Positions 49,401 to 56,606 of a stretch of 64,000 nt of DNA are shown piece after piece. This DNA is from an uncultured Ellagibacter sp. Its GTDB lineage: Bacteria; Actinomycetota; Coriobacteriia; Coriobacteriales; Eggerthellaceae. A program made the position numbers and the translations under genes. Numbering within the stretch: position 1 is the first letter of the stretch; the number at the start of each line of letters is the position of its first letter. The notes under the pieces are model-generated. The model did no database searches, was not told the origin of the DNA, and was given only the letters and a program-made list of their open reading frames with translations. The stretch covers positions 1 through 64,000 of the forward strand of contig CAKUKU010000009.1 in assembly GCA_934663775.1 (NCBI GenBank). Reading direction: 5' to 3'.

Positions 49401-49995
49401 CACTGGAGATCACGATATTGTTCTCCCCGGCGCAATCGTTCAAAGACGTCCCAGAGGTTTCGCCCGCGAAGACGCCAATGTAACTTGTATAGCTCTGCGA
49501 TTGATGAGATGAGTTGACATAGCTGCCCTTAATGGTAAGGTCCCGAATGTACCCGCTCCCTGTAATCCTACTGATCAAGCCAACCTTCTCTTCGTTGCAC
49601 TTGATATACATGCCCGAAATCGAATGGCCGTTGCCGTCGATGTGCCAGCTAGCCTCGCCCATCGGGAGCCATTCGTTGGGCGGAGATGCTATCGTAACCC
49701 CCCCCCGCTTCGTAAACGCGCCGCTCTTGTCGAACGTGCCGTCGTTCAAGACGATGTCGTTCGTGAGCTTCACATAACAGCTGCCAAGCCCTGCCTCACG
49801 GGAGTTATCCGCCAGCAGCTTAAGCTCCGCGCCTGTGGATATAAGGTACGGGTCGTTCTCGCTCTTTCCGCCACCCCTAAGGCTCGAGGCGGTGCTGCCG
49901 TCCCAAACGTCTGGGGTCGCCGCGTGGGCCATCGCCGGCAAAAGCGCGATACAGAGTATCGATGTGAGGAGCATGATCAGGGTTTTCTTCTTCAT
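46465..49995 (-). CDS. secreted GLUG-motif surface protein with SLH anchor (1176 aa)
   Basis: Signal peptide at residues 1-26 (cleavage after AMAHA). Residues about 30-430 contain GLUG-type and beta-helix repeats (GGIVGFAWPGSVTGVHASGS, FGGIVGCSS, VGGIVGEAPVKIKNCYTTSD). Beta-sandwich-like regions follow, then a Pro-rich linker (PPAPVPPDAPHPPAPVPPDV) and three SLH repeats from HFTDVDYSSWYAPGVDF to the end. Start at 49995 with AGAAAGG upstream. A run of nine G (49706-49698 on the coding strand) falls at codons 97-99, so slippage would truncate the protein after about 100 residues. A TetR gene lies 72 bp upstream on the same strand. Role as adhesin or S-layer-associated protein is inferred. Confidence 0.87.
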   Translation of the reverse strand: MKKKTLIMLLTSILCIALLPAMAHAATPDVWDGSTASSLRGGGKSENDPYLISTGAELKLLADNSREAGLGSCYVKLTNDIVLNDGTFDKSGAFTKRGGVTIASPPNEWLPMGEASWHIDGNGHSISGMYIKCNEEKVGLISRITGSGYIRDLTIKGSYVNSSHQSQSYTSYIGVFAGETSGTSLNDCAGENNIVISSGYNATGGIVGFAWPGSVTGVHASGSIQGSGAFGGIVGCSSGVTFKNCWNEMDIDNANTDRPIRQSGGIAALAEVSEFYNCANLGYLHGGSRVGGIVGEAPVKIKNCYTTSDISGIKEYGSRNCVATLVGRNSQNVVVQGCYAEGGSGLYDIGAEGEGSYVPHFTGKGNLGGGSDGELLAALNENLYSMDAESNLNTWVLNSDGYPIPKGETFVDDTVYYDIWLDDVRVSERNEADILGNGLASYDKTTNTLFLRNGLVVTAAYNQKLLYSEGDINLCVDGDVKFQSSQNAGTGPCIIDLGSAGGSGNLKIYAPEGTSATVTVTGQYAEYGIDVSSLTLEGDVSLKVSADSAFAFCYTMTFTSPQAMLDAVSRGDHSAMLNPVQTINLPSSNAQKLYEDQGSGLVQVATFTTKRKVAGYPYPIDRMYPHIRIAPVVIELVDSLPDSFTVSMTDANEESSLTAWVLGKIRKIEGITEENSSVVVSDVQAATAGTFASQEGKAGSFTATVTLQAAGASMVKVIPGTIEPAAYTPPVITTGVKAGTVDAETGLFVEAAHATLTCGDGVVFAVSYEADGVPVKGLQGSVSCLTKQSLTWSEVNSCYLTPTDPADSFVFPKAARYEVIFTFLATEKYAAQVGSIDINVVKRSLEPQPSSARITVGDALPDIAVTYLDFVRNGKVYSAFADGDTADEVLKNAYSYQLIDADGNVVSAEEACNKAGVYRIVPIAELKADENNWGDKYEIIRGAEGALEVLYPPAPVPPDAPHPPAPVPPDVPYPPAPHFTDVDYSSWYAPGVDFVASRGLMTGYADATIFGVGNALTRGELATILWRNACPDEAASYDPTAAKDATGIAGSADGMFYTAAANWAVAKGVIKGIERPGGTLDFAADESVTFEQLVTILGRLCAAPDELEAAGADLSAFVDGVDASEWSAPYIKWAVDKGLIEGYDESAGKRLAPGENVARERVATVLMRVFELGVLK
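49698..49706 (-). repeat. G9 homopolymer inside the GLUG/SLH gene
   Basis: Uninterrupted nine-G run on the coding strand (AAGC then G9 then TTACG), in frame in this sequence as Lys-Arg-Gly-Gly-Val. Such tracts are common phase-variation switches. Confidence 0.7.
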
Positions 49996-50067
49996 GGGTA
50001 AACCTTTCTCATGAATGATAAGCGTGGTCATGTCTGACGATCTGGCCGAACCGCCCTCATCAGGGCG

Positions 50068-50763
50068 CTACTCGTTTTCAGCTATGAGGGCCTCGAATCC
50101 CGCTTCAGCCTGCTGGATGGTTTTCTGGATGATGCCTTCCGCCATCGTGCGCAAATCCATGCGGAGAATCGCTTCGATGATGGATTCGCGCTTCACTTGG
50201 GGCACGTCGTAAAGCTTGAGCGAACAGTCGAGAAACCGCCTGATCTTGGCTTCCACCGTGAAATACGGGTCGCACGGCACGGACATGAAGCCGCGCATGA
50301 TGCTCCCGGACGCGATTTCCATCTCGAAGAAGTCTTTCGACTGCGCGTCGGGCAGATAATCCGCAAAGATTGTCTGCAGGCGCTTTGACGTGGTGCGATA
50401 AAGAAAATCCGACGTTGTCGGCAGCGTATACGCCATGACATAGAGCTCGCGCAAGGGCTCGGTCAGCTCCGCGATATGCAGCTGCAAAGCCGTCTCTACT
50501 GCGTACATGAAAACCGGTTCTTGCCCGTCGTTGTGTTGTTCGGCCAGATCGAACTGCCCACCGAACATGCGGCGCACGAGCTCTAAGAGAAGCGCTTCTT
50601 TGCTGGGAAAGACATGGAAAAAGGAGCTTTGCCTGATTCCCGCCGCAGCGGCGATTTCGGCGGTCGTGGTTTTGGCGTAGCCTTTTTCCAGGAAGAGCGC
50701 CACTGCCGCGCGCAGCACTTTCTGTTGAGTGAGAAGGCCGCTGGCCTGTTTCCCCCTCGCCAC
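50068..50763 (-). CDS. TetR/AcrR-family transcriptional regulator
   Basis: A 231-residue regulator. HTH: VLRAAVALFLEKGYAKTTTA, EIAAAAGIRQSSFFHVFPSK, then a helical effector domain. The GTG at 50763 follows an ideal AAAGGAGGTGA site, better than the upstream ATG at 50880. It lies 72 bp upstream of the GLUG/SLH gene in the same direction, so it may control itself and that surface protein; no clear operator was found. Confidence 0.8.
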   Translation of the reverse strand: MARGKQASGLLTQQKVLRAAVALFLEKGYAKTTTAEIAAAAGIRQSSFFHVFPSKEALLLELVRRMFGGQFDLAEQHNDGQEPVFMYAVETALQLHIAELTEPLRELYVMAYTLPTTSDFLYRTTSKRLQTIFADYLPDAQSKDFFEMEIASGSIMRGFMSVPCDPYFTVEAKIRRFLDCSLKLYDVPQVKRESIIEAILRMDLRTMAEGIIQKTIQQAEAGFEALIAENE

Positions 50764-51041
50764 GTTGTCACCTCCTTTTCGGGAGGCTCCTTGCCAGGAG
50801 TCCTCGTGTTTGGAGCGTTCGCGCTTTAAGCGCGTTCTCTCGATTGGAGTCCGCTTGCGATTGCAATTCCTATTTTGCATCGTTTTACGAGAGACCGCAA
50901 GAAAAACTTCGAGAAATGACCGTGCGCGAAGGCTGTTTTCCGATATGCGCTGCGATGGGCGGGGTGCAGGCGGGGTCTTCGCGAGAAGACGCCTGCCACC
51001 ATCGCACGAAACAGGAAGCGCGCCGCTGCGAACGCCCTGAC

Positions 51042-53315
51042 CTACCGTCTTGAGCCCTGCGCAAGCCGCAAGTCGATTTGGGGAACACGGGGATCGACCG
51101 CGAAGAGGACCACGGCTATGCGCTGCCCGAGCCGATAGCGCGCGCCCGTTTCCTCGCCCGTGAGCGTATAGCGCGCCGCGTCAAAGCTGAAATAGTCGTC
51201 GCCAAGGGTGCGAACAGGGATGAAGCCCTCCGCCGTGTTCTCAAGCCGCGCGTACAGGCCGCCCTGCGACACGCCTGACACGATGGCGGAAAACGATTGC
51301 CCCACGAACTGCTGCAGATATTCAGCCAGCTTGAGTTCCTCAGATTCGCGCTGTGCATCGTCCGCCTCGCGCTCCATTCCCGACGAATGCTCGCAGATCC
51401 AGCCGAGGTTCGTCGTCATCTGGTCGAACTTCTCGGGGCGCCCAAAGAGCTCGGCTTTCAGCATGCGATGCACCATAAGGTCAGGGTATCTCCTGATGGG
51501 GCTTGTGAAGTGGCAGTACGTCGCACTCGCAAGGCCATAGTGGCCGCAGTTCTTCTCGCGATAGACCGCGCGCTTCATCGAACGAAGCACGAGTGACGAG
51601 ACGAGCTCGCCCTCGGCGCGGCCACGCGATGCCGAGACCGCCGCCTGAAGAGCGCGCTGATCACCCGTGAAAAAGCCCACGGGATCGACCCTCTCGAACC
51701 AGGGGAACTCTTCGAAGATGGGCACGAGCTGCGCAAGCCCCTCCAGGTCGGGCGCCTCGTGCACGCGGTAGGCGCAAGGGAACTTCGCACGGGAAAGATG
51801 CTCGGCGACGACCTCGTTTGCCCAGATCATCATCTCCTCGACAAGCGACGTCGCAGCATTCTTCCGACGAAGCTCCACGCCCTGCGGCTTTCCCGCCTCA
51901 TCGAGCTTGACGCGCGCCTCGGGCTGGTCGAAGTCGATGCCGCCCTTGCGTTCGCGCTGCGCATGCCGAAGCGAGGCGAAGCGCGACAGCTGGCGAAGAC
52001 GCCTTCGAAGGGAAGTCTCCCGTTGTCCCCGAGAATGCGGGGCATACTCCGTGCTCAAACAGTCCTCGCTGCGCTGCGGAACTGCGCGCGGAACACGCCC
52101 CGCATTCTCAGAGATTACTGCTGGCTCAAACTCGCTCGCATTATCGCAACGGCTTCCCTGAGGCCCCTGAGGGCGTGGGGTATGCTCCGCGCGCAGTTCC
52201 GCACGACGAGAACAGCCCAGTGGGCTGTTCTCCAAAGCAGGACTGTCTGAGCACGGAGTATGCTTCCCGCCCTCCCCAGCTGCAGCCTCGTCTTCACCTT
52301 CCCCTTCGAGCATTTCGAGCGCCTCGCCGTAAGTCAGGCGCGCGTTCGAGCAGATGAGGGCAGGGTAAATCTCATAGCGCACAAGTTGCGCCCACTCGTC
52401 GACATACAAATCGACTGTCATGGAGCGGCGCTGCTCGCCTGGGGCGAGCGAGCACAGCCCGCACGAAAGCTCCTCGGGAATCATTGGGATCACCCGATCG
52501 ACCAGATACACGCTCGTGGCACGTCGCCGCGCCGCCAGATCGAGCGCGCTCCCCCATTCCACGTAATGCGAGACGTCGGCGATGTGCACGCCGATGCGCC
52601 AGAGCGAACGGCCCTGGTCTTCCACTTGCTCGATGGAGAGCGCGTCGTCGAAATCCCGCGCATCATCAGGGTCGATGGTGAATACGAAGCGGTCGCGCAG
52701 ATCGCGATAGCCCGATGCGAGCGCACCCACCTCGTCGACCGAGGCAGCGCACGCCTCCGCGAGCGCGGCGTCGGAGAACGCGGTTTCGAACTTATGGCGG
52801 GCAACGACAGCGTCGACCCCCTCGTCGAGGCCATCGACATGTTCGAGAACTTCCTCAACATGTCCCGTTGCCGCGGAATTGCGGGAGGGGAACTGCGCAA
52901 TGCGAACGCGAACGATCGCGCCGTCTTCCACATCGGGCGCTTCGGAGAGCGGGGTGAAGATGTCGTAGGGGATGTGCGGGTCGAGCGGCACGACGACGCC
53001 GAACGGCTCGGCCGCCTCGAACCGACCGACTACGACCTCGTGCGCGCGCTCTATCACCGCGGCGACGCGTGCGGCACGCTTATGCCCGTAGCGACCGCCG
53101 CCGGAACCTTCTCGCGAGCGACCCTTCGCGGCATTCGCGGGCAGCGGGGCAACCTCGACCAGATCGCCATCGAACGCGCCGCCGAGCTTGGAGCGGGGCA
53201 CGAAGAACTCGCCTTCGGACGTGCGCACGAAGCCGTAGCCTTCGGGATTCACCTGCATGATGCCACACGGGCGAGAGCGGGCGGTGCGCCGCGTGTGGTT
53301 CTTCGAACGGGGCAT
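51042..53315 (-). CDS. rnr: ribonuclease R, with a 90-residue repeat-derived insertion
   Basis: A 757-residue 3'-5' exoribonuclease (RNB family). N-terminal cold-shock/OB region (IMQVNPEGYGFVRTSEGEFF), RNB catalytic Asp residues in FTIDPDDARDFDDALSIEQV, HIADVSHYVEWGSALDLAAR, and TSPIRRYPDLMVHR; C-terminal S1 domain (FSAIVSGVSQGGLYARLENT). Between LTYGEALEMLEGEG (residue 340) and GGIDFDQPEARVKLDE (458), where related enzymes have a short helix pair, about 85-90 extra residues are encoded by two inverted copies of a palindromic repeat (52028-52274). The frame is intact. Last gene of the ftsE-ftsX-ctpA-rnr cluster, 7 bp after ctpA. Confidence 0.9.
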   Translation of the reverse strand: MPRSKNHTRRTARSRPCGIMQVNPEGYGFVRTSEGEFFVPRSKLGGAFDGDLVEVAPLPANAAKGRSREGSGGGRYGHKRAARVAAVIERAHEVVVGRFEAAEPFGVVVPLDPHIPYDIFTPLSEAPDVEDGAIVRVRIAQFPSRNSAATGHVEEVLEHVDGLDEGVDAVVARHKFETAFSDAALAEACAASVDEVGALASGYRDLRDRFVFTIDPDDARDFDDALSIEQVEDQGRSLWRIGVHIADVSHYVEWGSALDLAARRRATSVYLVDRVIPMIPEELSCGLCSLAPGEQRRSMTVDLYVDEWAQLVRYEIYPALICSNARLTYGEALEMLEGEGEDEAAAGEGGKHTPCSDSPALENSPLGCSRRAELRAEHTPRPQGPQGSRCDNASEFEPAVISENAGRVPRAVPQRSEDCLSTEYAPHSRGQRETSLRRRLRQLSRFASLRHAQRERKGGIDFDQPEARVKLDEAGKPQGVELRRKNAATSLVEEMMIWANEVVAEHLSRAKFPCAYRVHEAPDLEGLAQLVPIFEEFPWFERVDPVGFFTGDQRALQAAVSASRGRAEGELVSSLVLRSMKRAVYREKNCGHYGLASATYCHFTSPIRRYPDLMVHRMLKAELFGRPEKFDQMTTNLGWICEHSSGMEREADDAQRESEELKLAEYLQQFVGQSFSAIVSGVSQGGLYARLENTAEGFIPVRTLGDDYFSFDAARYTLTGEETGARYRLGQRIAVVLFAVDPRVPQIDLRLAQGSRR
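52031..52109. repeat. in-frame palindromic repeat in rnr (copy A)
   Basis: A 79-bp element ending in perfect 13-bp inverted repeats GAGAATGCGGGGC (52031-52043) and GCCCCGCATTCTC (52097-52109). Internal blocks 52042-52065 and 52076-52087 recur, inverted, in copy B (23 of 24 and 12 of 12 bases identical). Confidence 0.8.
52169..52274. repeat. in-frame palindromic repeat in rnr (copy B)
   Basis: A 106-bp element with imperfect terminal inverted repeats (GAGGGCG...CGCCCTC outermost), the block GCGCAGTTCCGC (52191-52202), a central perfect hairpin GAGAACAGCCCA-G-TGGGCTGTTCTC (52208-52232) and the block GGACTGTCTGAGCACGG (52240-52256). Inverted relative to copy A and related to copy C in copA. Confidence 0.8.
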
Positions 53316-53322
53316 GGAGCCG

Positions 53323-54606
53323 CTAGGCCTTCTGCTTGGTCTGCGCGGTCTCGACGGCGAGCACGAGCTGCGGGTCCGTGCCGCCCTCGCTCGACGAAAT
53401 CGCGATGTCGGGAATCACGCCGACGCCGTCGATATCGTGGCCGAGCGGGCTTTTGTAATAGCCGGCGGTGTAGCGAATCGCCCCGCCGAAGGAAAGCTCG
53501 TGCACAACTTGCACGGAGCCCTTGCCTATTGTGGTCTCACCGACGATGGTGGCGCGCTGGTTGTCCTGAAGCGCGGCGGCGAGCACCTCAGCGGCACCCG
53601 AGGTATAGGAGTTCGTCAGCACGACAAGCGGCAGGTCAGTAGACGTTTTTCCCGATGCCGACTTAGGGGAGGTGCCTGAAGCGGTCTGCACCTCGACGAT
53701 GACGCCCGTCTTGATGAACAGGTTCGCCACATCGACCGCCTGGGTAAGATAGCCGCCCGGGTTGTCGCGAAGGTCCATCACATAGGACGTGGCACCCTGA
53801 TCCGCCAAGTCGGCGAGCGCAGAGGAAACGTTGTCCGCCGTGTCCTGCGTAATCTGACGCACCTTGATGTAGCCCACCTTGCCGTCGAGCGAGTAGGTGA
53901 CGTTTTGCTCCTTATACGACGAGCACGTAAGCGCCGTAGTGTAAGACGTGCCCGTTTCCGCGCCGACCGAGGAGGGCCGCATCCACGTGACCACGACCGT
54001 CTCGCCCGCATTGCGCGAAAGGCCGCTGATGGCCTCGGTGACCGACCAGTCGTGCGAGGTGTCACCGTCGATGCCAATGAGCACGTCGCCCTGCTGCACG
54101 CCGGCGGCTTGGGCGGCCGAGCCCGAGAACACGTCGGAGACGAGCGCGCGCCCGTTGTAGTCGGAGAACAGCACGCCGACGCCGGTGTAGGCGCCGTCCG
54201 AGCTGTCCTTCACGAAGGCAGCGTAGCGGCTCGGGTCGAGGTACTCGAAGTACTTGTCGTCGCAGGCGCTCGCAAACCCCTTGAAGACTTCCTTCGTTGC
54301 CTCATCGAGGTCGTAGCCGTTAAGGTCGCTTTTCGCGAGAACGTCCTCGACCTCACTCAGGCGCGCGGAGATGGACTCGTACGGCGTCTTCTTCACGTCG
54401 GCCGCCTGCGTGCCAGGCTTTTGGACGCCGGGGATGGAGAACCCGAGCGTGGCGAGGAACTGTTCCTGGCTGCGCACGGCGAACCCCGCGCAGAACGCCA
54501 CCGCCACGGCCACGACGAAGCACAGCAGGCGCAGGATGCGCTTGTTGCGTTTGTGCTCGCGCGCGAGTACCGCCGCGCGTTGCTTGGTGTCGCCGTGCTT
54601 TGCCAT
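53323..54606 (-). CDS. ctpA: C-terminal processing peptidase (S41)
   Basis: A 427-residue membrane-anchored serine protease. One N-terminal span (ILRLLCFVVAVAVAFCAGFA), a PDZ domain (TGVGVLFSDYNGRALVSDVF and AGVQQGDVLIGIDG), then the S41 catalytic domain with the Ser in VLTNSYTSGAAEVLAAALQD and the Lys in GETTIGKGSVQ. Together these form the Ser-Lys dyad. Being encoded after ftsE-ftsX it may act in cell envelope or division-protein processing. 24 bp separate it from ftsX. Confidence 0.9.
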   Translation of the reverse strand: MAKHGDTKQRAAVLAREHKRNKRILRLLCFVVAVAVAFCAGFAVRSQEQFLATLGFSIPGVQKPGTQAADVKKTPYESISARLSEVEDVLAKSDLNGYDLDEATKEVFKGFASACDDKYFEYLDPSRYAAFVKDSSDGAYTGVGVLFSDYNGRALVSDVFSGSAAQAAGVQQGDVLIGIDGDTSHDWSVTEAISGLSRNAGETVVVTWMRPSSVGAETGTSYTTALTCSSYKEQNVTYSLDGKVGYIKVRQITQDTADNVSSALADLADQGATSYVMDLRDNPGGYLTQAVDVANLFIKTGVIVEVQTASGTSPKSASGKTSTDLPLVVLTNSYTSGAAEVLAAALQDNQRATIVGETTIGKGSVQVVHELSFGGAIRYTAGYYKSPLGHDIDGVGVIPDIAISSSEGGTDPQLVLAVETAQTKQKA

Positions 54607-54630
54607 GGGTTATGCTTCCGCCTGTGCTTT

Positions 54631-55536
54631 CTAGACCTTGAGGTAGCGACGCATCGCAAGCGCCGAGCCGAACAGGCCGATAATCAGGCCCGCAGCGACG
54701 AGCGCAACGTAGATGATGGCGAACATGCCGCCCGAGACGTCAATCGCGAGGAACTTGAGCGCGCCTGCGAGTTTCGGAAGCGCTAAGTTGCGCAGCACCT
54801 CAAGCACCGCGACCGCGAACAGCGAGCCAATCACAGCATGCAGCGCGCCCTCCATGAGGAAGGGCCCACGGATGAAGCCGTTCGACGCACCGACGAGGCG
54901 CATGATGGCGATTTCCTTGCGACGTGCGAGGATGGCCAGGCGAATCGTGTTGTTGATGAACACGAGCGCGATGAAGATCAGCAGCACGATGAGCGCGATG
55001 CCGATGTAGCGGACGTACGACGTCAGCTGGAAGAGCTGCTCGACCGATTTCTGGCCGTACTTGAGCGACTCGGCGGGGGTGTCGTAGCCGCAGATGGAGG
55101 CGAACGTGGAGTTGTTCTCGATCTGGTCGGCCACATCCTCGACGAGCTTCGGGTCGGAAAGCTCGACCTCGATGGAGGCGGGCAGCGGGTTCTGCCCGTC
55201 GAGCGCGTCGACGATGTCGGAGTTCGAGGTGGCCTTGAAGTTCTCAAGCGCCTGATCCTTCGTCGTGAAGTCGACCTTCGCGACGCCGTCGATGCCCTGG
55301 ATGAACGATTCGACCTTGTCGATGTCGGCCTGCGAGGCGTCGTCGGCGATGAACGCCGAGATGGAAACCTCGTTTTCAACCGAGGACATGACGTTGTTCA
55401 CCACGACGCCACCCACGAGGAAAATGCCGATAATCAGAAGCGACAGGAAAATCGTGACGATGGAACCTAAGGTAGTGGAGAGGTTGCGCGTGAAGCCGTG
55501 CAGCGACTCCTTGAAGAAGTAACCGAGACTACGCAT
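54631..55536 (-). CDS. ftsX: cell division protein FtsX
   Basis: A 301-residue permease-like protein of the FtsEX complex that relays ATPase activity to peptidoglycan hydrolases at the division site. Span 1 ([20 protein letters not shown]), an extracellular domain with the actinobacterial-type sequence ([20 protein letters not shown] ... [10 protein letters not shown]), and three C-terminal spans with the MacB-like loop ([21 protein letters not shown]). It overlaps ftsE by 8 bases. Confidence 0.92.
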   Translation of the reverse strand: MRSLGYFFKESLHGFTRNLSTTLGSIVTIFLSLLIIGIFLVGGVVVNNVMSSVENEVSISAFIADDASQADIDKVESFIQGIDGVAKVDFTTKDQALENFKATSNSDIVDALDGQNPLPASIEVELSDPKLVEDVADQIENNSTFASICGYDTPAESLKYGQKSVEQLFQLTSYVRYIGIALIVLLIFIALVFINNTIRLAILARRKEIAIMRLVGASNGFIRGPFLMEGALHAVIGSLFAVAVLEVLRNLALPKLAGALKFLAIDVSGGMFAIIYVALVAAGLIIGLFGSALAMRRYLKV

Positions 55537-56395
55537 CGAAACCGTACACCCCCCTGTCCTGATCGCGGGTCAGGCGACCGCGGTCGAGCGCGATGACGCG
55601 GCGGCGCATGTTGTCGACCATCTCGCGGTCGTGCGTGGCGACGAGCACCGTGGTGCCCGTTCGGTTGATGCGCTCGAGCAGGTCCATGATGCCGCGCGAG
55701 GTTTGCGGGTCGAGGTTGCCCGTGGGCTCGTCGCAGATGAGCAACGGCGGGCGGTTCACGATGGCGCGCGCGATGGAGACGCGCTGCTGCTCGCCGCCGG
55801 AGAGCTGGTCGGGGCGCTTGTTCAACTTGTCCTGCAGGCCGACGAGGCGAAGCACCTCGGGAACCTGGGTCTTGATGACGTGGCGCGACTTGCCGATAAC
55901 CTCAAGCGCAAACGCGACGTTCTCGAAGACGGTCTTGTTCGGCAGGAGCTTGAAGTCCTGGAACACGCAGCCGATGTTGCGGCGCAGGTACGGTACGCGC
56001 CAGTTGCGCATGGTCGTCAGGTCCTCGTTGGCGATGTAGATATGGCCGTTCGTAGGCGTGACCTCGTGGATCAGCATGCGGATGAACGTGGTCTTGCCGG
56101 AACCGGAATGGCCGACGAGGAAGATGAACTCGCCCGCGTAGATTTGCAGGGAGATGTCGGAAAGCGCCGGCTTGTTGGGCTGCGCCGGATAGATTTTCGT
56201 GACATGGTCGAAGGTGATGACGGGCGACGACGACTGGCGAGGCGCATCGGCGACGTCAAGCACGGGAAGCGACTGGGAAAGCTGCTGGGTGGCCTGAGCC
56301 TGACGGCTGTGAGCCGCCGTCCTCGAACGCGGCCTGGGCGCGTCCGAGTGGCCAGCAGGACGCACGGCGTTCCCGCGGCTGGAAACATCTGTCAC
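55529..56395 (-). CDS. ftsE: cell division ATP-binding protein FtsE
   Basis: A 288-residue ABC-type ATPase. Walker [13 protein letters not shown], signature [16 protein letters not shown], Walker [14 protein letters not shown] and the H-loop in [12 protein letters not shown]. Compared with the usual 220-230 residues there is an N-terminal extension of about 57 residues rich in Arg, Ser, Gln and Pro, probably disordered. GTG start at 56395 with GGAG 7 bases upstream; an internal start near [11 protein letters not shown] cannot be excluded. First gene of the ftsE-ftsX-ctpA-rnr cluster. Confidence 0.92.
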   Translation of the reverse strand: MTDVSSRGNAVRPAGHSDAPRPRSRTAAHSRQAQATQQLSQSLPVLDVADAPRQSSSPVITFDHVTKIYPAQPNKPALSDISLQIYAGEFIFLVGHSGSGKTTFIRMLIHEVTPTNGHIYIANEDLTTMRNWRVPYLRRNIGCVFQDFKLLPNKTVFENVAFALEVIGKSRHVIKTQVPEVLRLVGLQDKLNKRPDQLSGGEQQRVSIARAIVNRPPLLICDEPTGNLDPQTSRGIMDLLERINRTGTTVLVATHDREMVDNMRRRVIALDRGRLTRDQDRGVYGFDA

Positions 56396-56606
56396 AGTTT
56401 GCTCCGTTCAAATAGTGATGTACTGAGACAGAATCAATTCTAGTAGTAAACCCGTCCGACCGCCACCGACCAGCCATCCCCTTGCGCAAAAACCACAAGG
56501 GAGATTACGAACCCGAAAAGCGACACGCCACCCCCCGACTGCCGCAAGAATCGACGGCCCCATGACGTACCTGCCGACATATATGTCGACCCGCATAGAA
56601 TTTTGG

